This document shows positions 25,289 to 32,224 of a stretch of DNA of 64,000 nt, one piece after another. The stretch spans positions 4,049,501-4,113,500 of the forward strand of contig NZ_JAPEMC010000001.1 of the NCBI RefSeq assembly GCF_026343115.1, in the 5' to 3' direction. Positions within the stretch are counted from its first letter, which is position 1. Each line of letters starts with the position of its first letter. Under the pieces are notes generated by a model. The model was not told where the DNA came from, ran no database searches, and worked only from the letters and a program-made list of their open reading frames with translations. The DNA comes from Streptomyces sp. NBC_00102 (GTDB taxonomy: Bacteria; Actinomycetota; Actinomycetes; Streptomycetales; Streptomycetaceae). A program made the translations under genes and the position numbers.

Positions 25289-25744
25289 ATGGACGCGGTG
25301 GACAGGCAGCTCATCCAGGCCCTCCGGGAGAACGGCCGGGCGTCGTACGCCGAACTGGGCCGGCTCGTCGGCCTCTCCGGCCCCAGCGTCACCGACCGGA
25401 TCAACCGGCTGGAGTCGGCCGGGGTCATCACCGGTTACCGCGCCACCGTCAACGCGGCGGCGCTCGGCCTCGGCGTCACCGCGCTGATCGGCATCTCCCT
25501 CTCCGACGCGGCCGACCACGAGGACGTGGCCCGCCGGCTGCGCGATCTTGAGGAGATCGAGGACGCCTGGTTCATCGCGGGCGACGACTCCTACATGCTC
25601 AAGGTGCGCGTCGGCGACGTGGACGGCCTGGAGAAGACCATCCGCCGCCTCAGCGGAACCAAGGGCGTCTCCCGTACGCGTACCACCATCGTGCTCTCCA
25701 CCAAGTGGGAGAACCGGGTCGGGGAGCTTCCCGAAGAGCGCTAG
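25289..25744 (+). CDS. Lrp/AsnC-family transcriptional regulator
   Basis: A 151-residue regulator with an AsnC helix-turn-helix (DRQLIQALRENGRASYAELGRLVGLSGPSVTDRINRLESAGVITGYRATV) and a RAM ligand domain (GVTALIGISLSD to TTIVLSTKW). GGAAGG precedes the ATG. It lies between mqnM and mqnE on the same strand, a position I recall as conserved in Streptomyces, so it may tune menaquinone synthesis or respond to an aromatic amino-acid-type ligand; that is inference. Confidence 0.9.
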   Translation: MDAVDRQLIQALRENGRASYAELGRLVGLSGPSVTDRINRLESAGVITGYRATVNAAALGLGVTALIGISLSDAADHEDVARRLRDLEEIEDAWFIAGDDSYMLKVRVGDVDGLEKTIRRLSGTKGVSRTRTTIVLSTKWENRVGELPEER

Positions 25745-25793
25745 GCGTACGGTTACGGGAAGTCTGTTTCGGAGAGAAATGAGAGGCGAATCT

Positions 25794-26957
25794 GTGGACG
25801 CGGGACTCAAGCGCGAGCTGGAGGAGAAGGTCCGGGCCGGCGAGCGGCTGAGCCGCGAGGACGGGATCGCTCTCTACGAGTCCGACGACCTGGCCTGGCT
25901 CGGCGGTCTGGCCCACGAGGTGCGCACCCGCAAGAACGGCGACGTCGTGCACTTCAACGTCAACCGGCACCTCAACATGACGAACGTGTGCACCGCTTCG
26001 TGCGCGTACTGCTCGTTCCAGCGCAAGCCGGGCGAGAAGGACGCGTACACGATGCGCATCGAGGAGGCCGTCCGCCTCGCCAAGGCGATGGAGAACGACA
26101 ACCTCACCGAGCTGCACATCGTCAACGGGCTGCACCCGACCCTGCCCTGGCGGTACTACCCGCGCTCGCTCAGCGCCCTCAAGGAGGCGCTGCCGAGCGT
26201 GGCGCTGAAGGCGTTCACGGCGACGGAGATCCACCACTTCGAGACCATCTCCGGGCTCAGCGCCTCCGAGATCCTCGACGAGCTGATCGAGGCCGGTCTG
26301 GAGTCGCTGACCGGCGGCGGCGCGGAGATCTTCGACTGGGAGGTCCGCCAGCACATCGTCGACCACAACACCCACTGGGAAGACTGGTCGCGCATCCACC
26401 GCCTCGCGCACGAGAAGGGTCTCAAGACCCCGGCGACGATGCTGTACGGGCACATCGAGGAGCCCCGTCACCGCGTCGACCACGTGCTGCGGCTGCGGGA
26501 GATGCAGGACGAGACCGGCGGTTTCCAGGTCTTCATCCCGCTGCGCTACCAGCACGACTTCGTGGACATGAAGGACGGCAAGGTCCGCAACAAGCTTCAG
26601 GCGCGCACCACGATGGCCACCGGCGCCGAGGCGCTGAAGACCTTCGCCGTGTCCCGGCTGCTGTTCGACAACGTCCCGCACGTCAAGGTGTTCTGGGTGA
26701 TGCACGGCGTGCAGACCGCCCAGCTGGCGCTCCAGCACGGCGCGGACGACATGGACGGCTCGGTCGTCGAGTACAAGATCACGCACGACGCGGACAACTA
26801 CGGCACGCCGAACAAGCTCGGCCGTGACGATCTGCTGGAGCTCATCCGGGACGCGGGCTTCCAGCCCGTCGAGCGCAACACCCGGTACGAGATCATCCGC
26901 GAGTACCCGGGCCCGGACGCCGACCGGCGCGAGTCGCCGCAGGCGATGCGGGTCTGA
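25794..26957 (+). CDS. mqnE: Aminofutalosine synthase, radical SAM
   Basis: A 387-residue radical SAM enzyme that joins 3-[(1-carboxyvinyl)oxy]benzoate with the adenosyl group of SAM in the futalosine route. The [4Fe-4S] cluster motif is CTASCAYC (C66, C70, C73). Other family segments are HIVNGLHPTLPWRYYPRSL, GLESLTGGGAEIFDWEVR and RIHRLAHEKGLKTPATMLYGHIEEP. GTG at 25794 is chosen, with GAGAGG 7 nt upstream; an ATG at 25779 lies only 2 nt from a ribosome-like site. A hairpin follows the gene. Confidence 0.95.
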   Translation: MDAGLKRELEEKVRAGERLSREDGIALYESDDLAWLGGLAHEVRTRKNGDVVHFNVNRHLNMTNVCTASCAYCSFQRKPGEKDAYTMRIEEAVRLAKAMENDNLTELHIVNGLHPTLPWRYYPRSLSALKEALPSVALKAFTATEIHHFETISGLSASEILDELIEAGLESLTGGGAEIFDWEVRQHIVDHNTHWEDWSRIHRLAHEKGLKTPATMLYGHIEEPRHRVDHVLRLREMQDETGGFQVFIPLRYQHDFVDMKDGKVRNKLQARTTMATGAEALKTFAVSRLLFDNVPHVKVFWVMHGVQTAQLALQHGADDMDGSVVEYKITHDADNYGTPNKLGRDDLLELIRDAGFQPVERNTRYEIIREYPGPDADRRESPQAMRV

Positions 26958-27003
26958 CGTACCGCGTGACGGGCCGGAGCGGCCCGGTTCTGCTCGGTTT
27001 CGA

Positions 27004-27044
27004 GGGCCTCGGCCGCAGGTGGACGACCTGCGGCCGGGGCCCTT
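27004..27044 (+). terminator. Terminator after mqnE
   Basis: A 10-bp perfect stem, GGCCGCAGGT (27011-27020) with ACCTGCGGCC (27026-27035), loop GGACG, with several further pairs outside, then CCCTT. It closes the menaquinone gene run. Confidence 0.75.
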
Positions 27045-27146
27045 CGCCGTCCGTCCCGGGCGTGCCGTCACCTGCTCCCCGGCTGTGTGTCCCGCATACC
27101 GGAAAGCTGGTTGAGCCCATCCGGGTGTAATGGTTAACCTGGCCCT

Positions 27147-27671
27147 ATGCCTCTTACCTTCACCCTGGACCCCGCCTTCGACCCCGAGCTGCGCGACGGC
27201 CTCCTGGCGCTCTGGACCGACGTCTCCAACGCGGGCGGCGCGGTCGGGTTCGTACCGCCGGTCACCACCGAGGACATCCGCCCCGAGCTGCTCAAGCACC
27301 TCACCGCGATCGTCCAGGGCCAGACCCGGCTGCTCGTCGGGCGGGACGAGAACGGAGCGGTGGCCGCGACGGCCTTCCTCAGCCTCAACAGCCACCGGCT
27401 GATGAGGCACTGGCTCTGGCTCTACACCGTGATGGTCCACCCCTCCCACCAGGGCAAGGGATACGGGCGCGACCTCATGGCGGCGGCGGCCGAGTCGGCG
27501 CGCGGCATCGACGGCATCGAGGCCGTCCGGCTCACCTGCCGGGGCGGTACCGGGGTGGACCGCTTCTACAAGAGCTGCGGCTACGAGGAAGTGGGCCGGG
27601 TGCCGGGCGGGATCCGGGTCGCCGAGGGCGACGACCGGGACGACATCATCATGCTGCTCCCGCTCGGCTGA
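27147..27671 (+). CDS. GNAT-family N-acetyltransferase
   Basis: A 174-residue acetyltransferase. The acetyl-CoA pyrophosphate loop is VHPSHQGKGYGRDLMAAAAES, preceded by the strand LYTVMV and followed by VRLTCRGGTGVDRFYKSCGYEEVGRVPGG. No leader of note; TTAACCTGGCCCT before the ATG leaves little room for a ribosome site, so a leaderless start is possible. Substrate unknown. The stretch after it (to 27831) holds only a promoter region for the next gene. Confidence 0.85.
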   Translation: MPLTFTLDPAFDPELRDGLLALWTDVSNAGGAVGFVPPVTTEDIRPELLKHLTAIVQGQTRLLVGRDENGAVAATAFLSLNSHRLMRHWLWLYTVMVHPSHQGKGYGRDLMAAAAESARGIDGIEAVRLTCRGGTGVDRFYKSCGYEEVGRVPGGIRVAEGDDRDDIIMLLPLG

Positions 27672-27831
27672 CCGGCCCGGCGGGGGTCGCCGTCCGCGTT
27701 CCCGCAGTTCAGCCGGGGGTGTCCGAGGTGTGCGGGGGCTCGCGGCAACCCCGTGAACCGAACGATTTCGGGGCATGCTTCACTGGTCGGGCAGGTTCGC
27801 ACGACCGTCGTACGTAGAGAGAGGTTCAGCC

Positions 27832-28125
27832 GTGTCCGCTGCCAAGCCGAGCGCAACGATCCGCTACTCCGCGCTGCGACTGCTGATTTTCGTCGCCTGC
27901 TTCTTCGTCTCCGGGGTGGCCGTCCACTTCGGCGTCATCCCCTCCGGCGTCGGTGGCTCCAACGTCATCTGGGTGGTGCTGCTCGGGCTGGTGCTGTCCG
28001 CCCCGCTGAGCTACGTGCTGCTGCGCAAGCAGCGCGACGAGATGTCCGCCCAGGTCGTCGAGAAGGTGGGCCGCGCCAAGACCCGCCTGGAGGCGAACCG
28101 CACGCGCGAGGACGTCGTCCAGTAG
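27832..28125 (+). CDS. DUF4229 membrane protein
   Basis: A 97-residue protein with two helices, IRYSALRLLIFVACFFVSGVAV and VIWVVLLGLVLSAPLSYVLL, then a charged tail (RKQRDEMSAQVVEKVGRAKTRLEANRTRED). This matches DUF4229, a small actinobacterial membrane family without known function. GTG start with GAGAGG 8 nt upstream. A hairpin follows 75 bp downstream. Confidence 0.8.
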   Translation: MSAAKPSATIRYSALRLLIFVACFFVSGVAVHFGVIPSGVGGSNVIWVVLLGLVLSAPLSYVLLRKQRDEMSAQVVEKVGRAKTRLEANRTREDVVQ

Positions 28126-28201
28126 GGCGCGGTTCACGTCCTGCCGGAACTCCCGGCGTAACCTTCGTCACACACGCGCCCGTGGGCGCGAGCGCACGTC
28201 G

Positions 28202-28250
28202 GACCCCGATCCGGAGCAAGTCGCTCCAGGGCCGGGGTCTTTGGTGTTTT
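28202..28250 (+). terminator. Terminator between the DUF4229 gene and the leader/symporter unit
   Basis: Arms GACCCCG (28202-28208) and CGGGGTC (28233-28239) enclose a second small stem GGAGC/GCTCC, followed by TTTGGTGTTTT. It insulates the leader-peptide transcription unit from upstream transcription. Confidence 0.75.
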
Positions 28251-28299
28251 CATGCACGCCCTGCCGGGCTCGCGCGACGGGACGCGTGGTCATAGAAAA

Positions 28300-28332
28300 A
28301 CTTTGAGGGCCTCAAAGTCGCGGTGTTAACGT
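28300..28332 (+). promoter_or_regulatory. Promoter of the leader/symporter unit with a 19-bp palindrome
   Basis: A perfect inverted repeat with arms ACTTTGAGG and CCTCAAAGT around a single G (28300-28318). It contains a -35-like TTGAGG (28303-28308), 18 bp from a -10-like TAACGT (28327-28332). Transcription would begin at about 28339, at the ATG of the leader peptide. The repeat is a likely repressor site; no cognate regulator is recognised in the window. Confidence 0.55.
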
Positions 28333-28339
28333 GAACGAC

Positions 28340-28444
28340 ATGAAGACAGCAGTGCGAATCCGCTACGCCCCGGGCGTCCCGCTCGTGGCGCGCCTGCACG
28401 TCGATCTCTGCCGCCGCACGACCGCGGCCTGTTGTCGCGTCTGA
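28340..28444 (+). CDS. Cysteine-containing leader peptide (putative attenuator)
   Basis: A 34-codon open reading frame, MKTAVRIRYAPGVPLVARLH then VDLCRRTTAACCRV. It has three Cys codons, two adjacent (TGT TGT) just before the stop. The segment VARLHVDLCRRTTAACCR resembles the short Streptomyces proteins annotated as putative leader peptides upstream of sulfur and cysteine genes. The ATG lies at the predicted transcription start, so translation is probably leaderless, as for the polycysteine leaders known in mycobacteria. It ends 113 bp before the symporter. Ribosome stalling at Cys codons when cysteine is short is the inferred control. A 10-bp interrupted hairpin (28509-28534) lies in the spacer. 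Confidence 0.65.
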   Translation: MKTAVRIRYAPGVPLVARLHVDLCRRTTAACCRV

Positions 28445-28557
28445 CCGACAGCATGCAGCGGCGCCGCCTCCCGGCGAGGACGCCGCCTTCCGTCCCCACA
28501 CCTTTCCCGCGTACCCGCACCCCCGTGCGTACGCCGCGTCCTGTCTGGAGTGTGTCC

Positions 28558-29907
28558 GTGTCCGCGAACTCCGCGTTCACCACGGAGACCGCCGAGCCCA
28601 AGAGCTCCGGTTTCCGTATACCGAAGGTGCCCTTCTGGGCCCAGATCGTCGCCGGTCTGGTCCTCGGTGTCGTCCTCGGCTGGATCACCCGCAGTTACGA
28701 CGTCGCGTGGCTCTACACCACGCTCGACAAGGTCGGCCACATCTTCGTCCAGCTGCTGAAGCTGGCCGTCGCGCCGCTCGTCTTCTTCGCGATCCTGGTG
28801 TCGATCACCAACCTCCGCAAGGTCAACAACGCGGCCCGGCTCGCCACCCGCACCCTGCTCTGGTTCATGATCACCTCGCTGATCGCGGTGGCCATCGGCC
28901 TCGCCATCGGCCTGATCACCAACCCGGGTTCCGGTACCGGCCTCACGCCGAAGGACGGCCTCAAGCCCGAGCACGCCGGCTCCTGGCTCGACTTCCTCAC
29001 CGGCATCGTCCCGACCGACGTGATCACGCCGTTCACCGAGCTGAACGTCCTCCAGATCGTCTTCATGGCCGCCGTCGCCGGCATCGCCGCCCTCAAGCTC
29101 GGCGAGAAGGCCCAGCCGATCCTCACCCTCAGCGAGTCGATCCTGGAGCTGCTCCAGAAGGCCCTGTGGTGGGTCATCCGCCTCGCCCCGCTCGGCACCG
29201 TCGGCCTCATCGGCTACGCCATCGCCGACTACGGCTGGGACCTCATCGGCAAGTACGCCACCTTCACCGCCGACGTGTACGTCGGCTGCGCCCTGGTGCT
29301 GTTCGGCGTCTACCCGCTGCTGCTCGCCACCGTCGCCAAGGTCAGCCCGCTCCAGTTCTTCAAGGGCGCCTGGCCCGCGATCCAGCTGGCGTTCGTCTCC
29401 CGCTCCTCGGTGGGCACCATGCCCGTCACCCAGAAGGTCACCGAGCGCCTCGGCGTCCCGAAGGAGTACGCCTCCTTCGCCGTCCCGTTCGGCGCCACCA
29501 CCAAGATGGACGGCTGCGCCGCGATCTACCCGTCGCTGGCCGCGATCTTCATCGCGCAGATCTTCGACGTGCAGCTCGGCGTCGGTGACTACGTCCTGAT
29601 CGCGTTCGTCTCGGTCATCGGCTCCGCCGCGACCGCCGGTCTCACCGGCGCCACGGTCATGCTGACCCTGACCCTCTCGACGCTGGGCCTCCCGCTGGAG
29701 GGCGTCGGCCTGCTCATGGCGATCGACCCGATCCTGGACATGATGCGCACCGCCACCAACGTGGCCGGCCAGGCGCTGGTCCCGGTGATCGTCTCGGCCC
29801 GCGAGAAGATCCTCGACCTCGGCAAGTACAACTCCGCCTCGGCCTCGCCGGTGGACGAGATCGAGGTCGTCGAGGAGGAGCCGGCGCGGGTCCCCGTCGC
29901 CGCCTGA
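28558..29907 (+). CDS. Dicarboxylate/amino acid:cation symporter (DAACS/GltP-TcyP type)
   Basis: A 449-residue secondary transporter. Family motifs include LLKLAVAPLVFFAILVSI, SRSSVGTMPVTQKV (the serine-rich hairpin), PFGATTKMDGCAAIYP and the helix-8 region AIDPILDMMRTATNVAGQALV. Members import glutamate, aspartate, C4-dicarboxylates or, in the TcyP branch, cystine, coupled to Na or H ions. GTG at 28558 has GGAG 7 nt upstream. The cysteine-containing leader before it argues for cystine or another sulfur-linked substrate rather than a plain dicarboxylate; this is inference. Confidence 0.9.
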   Translation: MSANSAFTTETAEPKSSGFRIPKVPFWAQIVAGLVLGVVLGWITRSYDVAWLYTTLDKVGHIFVQLLKLAVAPLVFFAILVSITNLRKVNNAARLATRTLLWFMITSLIAVAIGLAIGLITNPGSGTGLTPKDGLKPEHAGSWLDFLTGIVPTDVITPFTELNVLQIVFMAAVAGIAALKLGEKAQPILTLSESILELLQKALWWVIRLAPLGTVGLIGYAIADYGWDLIGKYATFTADVYVGCALVLFGVYPLLLATVAKVSPLQFFKGAWPAIQLAFVSRSSVGTMPVTQKVTERLGVPKEYASFAVPFGATTKMDGCAAIYPSLAAIFIAQIFDVQLGVGDYVLIAFVSVIGSAATAGLTGATVMLTLTLSTLGLPLEGVGLLMAIDPILDMMRTATNVAGQALVPVIVSAREKILDLGKYNSASASPVDEIEVVEEEPARVPVAA

Positions 29908-29940
29908 CGTCGCTCGCCGACTGAACACCGCACCTCGCGC

Positions 29941-29972
29941 GGGGCGCCCGGTCCTTCGGGACCGGGCGCCCC
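29941..29972 (+). terminator. Terminator with UUCG tetraloop after the symporter
   Basis: A perfect 14-bp stem (GGGGCGCCCGGTCC and its complement) closed by the extra-stable TTCG tetraloop, 34 bp after the symporter stop. Confidence 0.85.
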
Positions 29973-30024
29973 CGCGCGCGTTCCGGGCCCTTCGCGTTCG
30001 GGGTGCCGTTCCCGTTCCCCGTAC

Positions 30025-30042
30025 CCTTACTCGGGAGTAAGG
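30025..30042. promoter_or_regulatory. TetR operator upstream of the tetR gene
   Basis: A perfect palindrome, CCTTACTC-GG-GAGTAAGG, 25 bp before the tetR start. Its core TTACTC-N2-GAGTAA recurs in the promoter region between the fabG4-type and thiolase genes. Autoregulation by the adjacent TetR is inferred. Confidence 0.7.
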
Positions 30043-30067
30043 CAGCGGGGGCGGAAGGAAGTCCGAC

Positions 30068-30709
30068 ATGGATGCCGTGAAGAGCAAGCGAATGCCACGC
30101 GCGGTGCGTGAGCAGCAGATGATGGACGCGGCGGTACGGATCTTCGGGCAGCGCGGCTACCGGGCGGCCTCGATGGACGAGATCGCGGAGCTCGCCGGCG
30201 TGTCGAAACCGCTGGTCTACCTCTACCTGAACTCCAAGGAAGAGCTCTTCACCGCGTGCATCCGCCGCGAGGCGAAGGCGCTGGTGGACGCCGTCCAGGC
30301 AGGGGTCGGGCCGGGGCTGCCCGCCGACCGTCAGCTCTGGGAGGGGCTGCGCGCCTTCTTCGTCCACACCGCCGAGAACCCGGACGGCTGGGCGGTGCTG
30401 CACCGCCAGGCGCGTACCCACGGGGAGCCGTTCGCCTCGGAGATCACCGCGATGCGGGACGAGATCGTCGCCTTCGTGACCGGCCTCATCGGTGCCGCAG
30501 CCCGGGAAGCGCACCACGATCCCGCGCTGCCCGACAGGGACGTGGCGGGCCTCGCGCAGGCGCTCGTGGGTGCCGCCGAGGCGCTGGCGGGCTGGGCCAA
30601 CGAGACCCCGGGCGTATCGGCACGGGAGGCGGCGGCGACGCTGATGAACTTCTCCTGGGCGGGCCTGGAGAACCTCATGAACGGACGGCCCTGGCAGCCG
30701 CCGGCCTGA
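30068..30709 (+). CDS. TetR-family regulator, probable lipid-gene repressor
   Basis: A 213-residue TetR protein. The helix-turn-helix region is AVREQQMMDAAVRIFGQRGYRAASMDEIAELAGVSKPLVYLYLNSKEELFTACIRREAKAL; the C-terminal domain is all-helical. GGAAGGAA precedes the ATG. The palindrome before it is shared with the fatty-acid module 3.5 kb downstream, so it probably represses both and responds to an acyl-CoA. It is convergent with the NTF2-like gene. Confidence 0.88.
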   Translation: MDAVKSKRMPRAVREQQMMDAAVRIFGQRGYRAASMDEIAELAGVSKPLVYLYLNSKEELFTACIRREAKALVDAVQAGVGPGLPADRQLWEGLRAFFVHTAENPDGWAVLHRQARTHGEPFASEITAMRDEIVAFVTGLIGAAAREAHHDPALPDRDVAGLAQALVGAAEALAGWANETPGVSAREAAATLMNFSWAGLENLMNGRPWQPPA

Positions 30710-30720
30710 CGCGGGTGCCC

Positions 30721-30796
30721 GGGACGCGCGCGGTGGGTTCCGGGCGGCACACGGTGGGTTCCGGGCGACGACGCCGCCCGGAACCCACCGCGTCCC
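30721..30796. terminator. Convergent terminator with duplicated left arm
   Basis: CGGTGGGTTCCGGGCG occurs twice (30731-30746 and 30752-30767), and its complement occurs once (30775-30790). Either copy can pair with the single right arm, giving two mutually exclusive stems; GGGACGCG/CGCGTCCC adds an outer stem. The element separates convergent tetR and NTF2-like genes. Confidence 0.7.
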
Positions 30797-30803
30797 GGTC
30801 CGG

Positions 30804-31235
30804 TCAGGACTCCGCCGCCGGGGCGAGCCCCTCGGCGACCAGGCCCGCGTAGACCGCCTTGCCCAGCGCCTGCACCGCGGACTGGGGGCGCACCATCACG
30901 GTGAACTCCTTGATCAGCCCGGCCTCGTCGTAGTGGAGCAGGTCGATGCCGTGGATCTGGGCGCCGTCGACGGTGGCCCGGAAGAGCAGGACCTCCGAAG
31001 GGGCCTCGGTGCCGTCGACGCTGGTCTCGGCCGTGCCCTCGTAGCGGCCGACGTAGTGGAAGTCCTCGAAGATCCGGAGCAGGACCCCGAAGAGGCCCAG
31101 CACCTGAGGCTTGCCCTCGAAGGGGGTGAACTTCACCGGGCTGTAGAGCCGGACGTCCTCGGTGAACAGGGCGTCGAACGCGCCGAGGTCGTTCTTCTCG
31201 ACTGCGGTGCGGAAGCGGTCGGCGGTCGTCGCCAT
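30804..31235 (-). CDS. NTF2-like / SnoaL-like protein
   Basis: A 143-residue alpha+beta-barrel protein. DRFRTAVEKNDLGAFDALFTEDVRLYSP at the N-terminus and GIDLLHYDEAGLIKEFTVMVRPQSAVQAL at the C-terminus are typical of the nuclear transport factor 2-like superfamily, which includes isomerases, hydrolases and scaffolds. Substrate unknown. It is upstream-adjacent on the opposite side of the tetR gene; whether it belongs to the same regulon cannot be told. Confidence 0.8.
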   Translation of the reverse strand: MATTADRFRTAVEKNDLGAFDALFTEDVRLYSPVKFTPFEGKPQVLGLFGVLLRIFEDFHYVGRYEGTAETSVDGTEAPSEVLLFRATVDGAQIHGIDLLHYDEAGLIKEFTVMVRPQSAVQALGKAVYAGLVAEGLAPAAES

Positions 31236-31386
31236 GGTTCCTCCTGGTGCGGGGCAGGTGCTGGTGTCGTGCGCGCGTGGTGATCCATCCTGCGGTGGCG
31301 GCCGGTGGTGGGGAAGGGGCCGGTGCGCACCGCCTGTTCCGTTCCGTACGGGCGCCGGGCGCCGGGCGCCGCCCGTTCCGTACGGG

Positions 31387-32220
31387 TCAGAGGTCCCGGA
31401 TCACCGATCCGGTGAGGTGGAGCCGCTCGCCGTCCGGGCCGCTCCGCAGCTGGAACGTCGTGCCCGAGCCGTCCGCCGCGTACGTCACCGTCCCCGGCAG
31501 CAGCACGGGTGCCCGGAACTCCGCCCGTACGGCGCGGATGTGCTCGGCGCCCTCCGCCTCGGCGAGGCACCGGGCGACGGTCCACATCCCGTGGGCGATG
31601 GCCCGGGGGAAGCCGAACAGACGGGCGGTGAGCGGGTGGAGGTGGATCGGGTTGCGGTCGCCCGAGGCGGCTCCGTACCGCCGCCCGAGGTCGCCGGTGA
31701 GCCGCCACTCGGCGACGGAGGGCAGGTCGGGGAGGGGGGCGGGTGCGGGTGCCGCGGGGGCTTCCCGAACGGCGTGGCGGGCGAGGTATCCGCTGCGGGA
31801 CTCCCACACCAGCTCGTCCGCGACCCGGGCCTCCGTCGACACGGTGACCTCGGTTCCGCGTCGGTGAGGCCTCAACTCCTGCGCGTACACGCTTAGTCGC
31901 AGTGGTTCCGTCGGTCTCACCGGCCGGTGGGAGGTGATCTCGATCCAGGTGTGGACGAGCCCGAGGACCGGCAGCGGGAACGACCGTGCCGTCATCAGCC
32001 GCATCGCGAGCGGGAACGCCAGCACGTGCGGATAGGTCAGCGGGAAGGGTCCTTCGGCGGGGAAGCGGCAGATCTGGCGGTAGCGCGCGAGGAGTTCGGC
32101 CGGGGCGACCACCGGGTCGCGGGACACCCGTGTGGCGGGAAGCGTGGCGCCGCCCCGGCCGGGGCGCTTGAACGGAGAGGTCAACGCGCCGCGCAGGAGC
32201 GCGAGTTCGAGGCCGGTCAT
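31387..32220 (-). CDS. MaoC-like (R)-3-hydroxyacyl thioester dehydratase
   Basis: A 277-residue double-hotdog enzyme. The hydratase motif is RRYGAASGDRNPIHLHPLTARLFGFPRAIAHGMW, with catalytic Asp and His, in the C-terminal hotdog; the N-terminal hotdog lacks it, as in mycobacterial HtdX. It dehydrates 3-hydroxyacyl thioesters. It starts 4 bp after the FabG4-type reductase stop, so the two are one operon. The order (hydratase, FabG4, divergent thiolase) matches mycobacterial Rv0241c-Rv0242c-Rv0243. Confidence 0.87.
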   Translation of the reverse strand: MTGLELALLRGALTSPFKRPGRGGATLPATRVSRDPVVAPAELLARYRQICRFPAEGPFPLTYPHVLAFPLAMRLMTARSFPLPVLGLVHTWIEITSHRPVRPTEPLRLSVYAQELRPHRRGTEVTVSTEARVADELVWESRSGYLARHAVREAPAAPAPAPLPDLPSVAEWRLTGDLGRRYGAASGDRNPIHLHPLTARLFGFPRAIAHGMWTVARCLAEAEGAEHIRAVRAEFRAPVLLPGTVTYAADGSGTTFQLRSGPDGERLHLTGSVIRDL

Positions 32221-32224
32221 CGGG

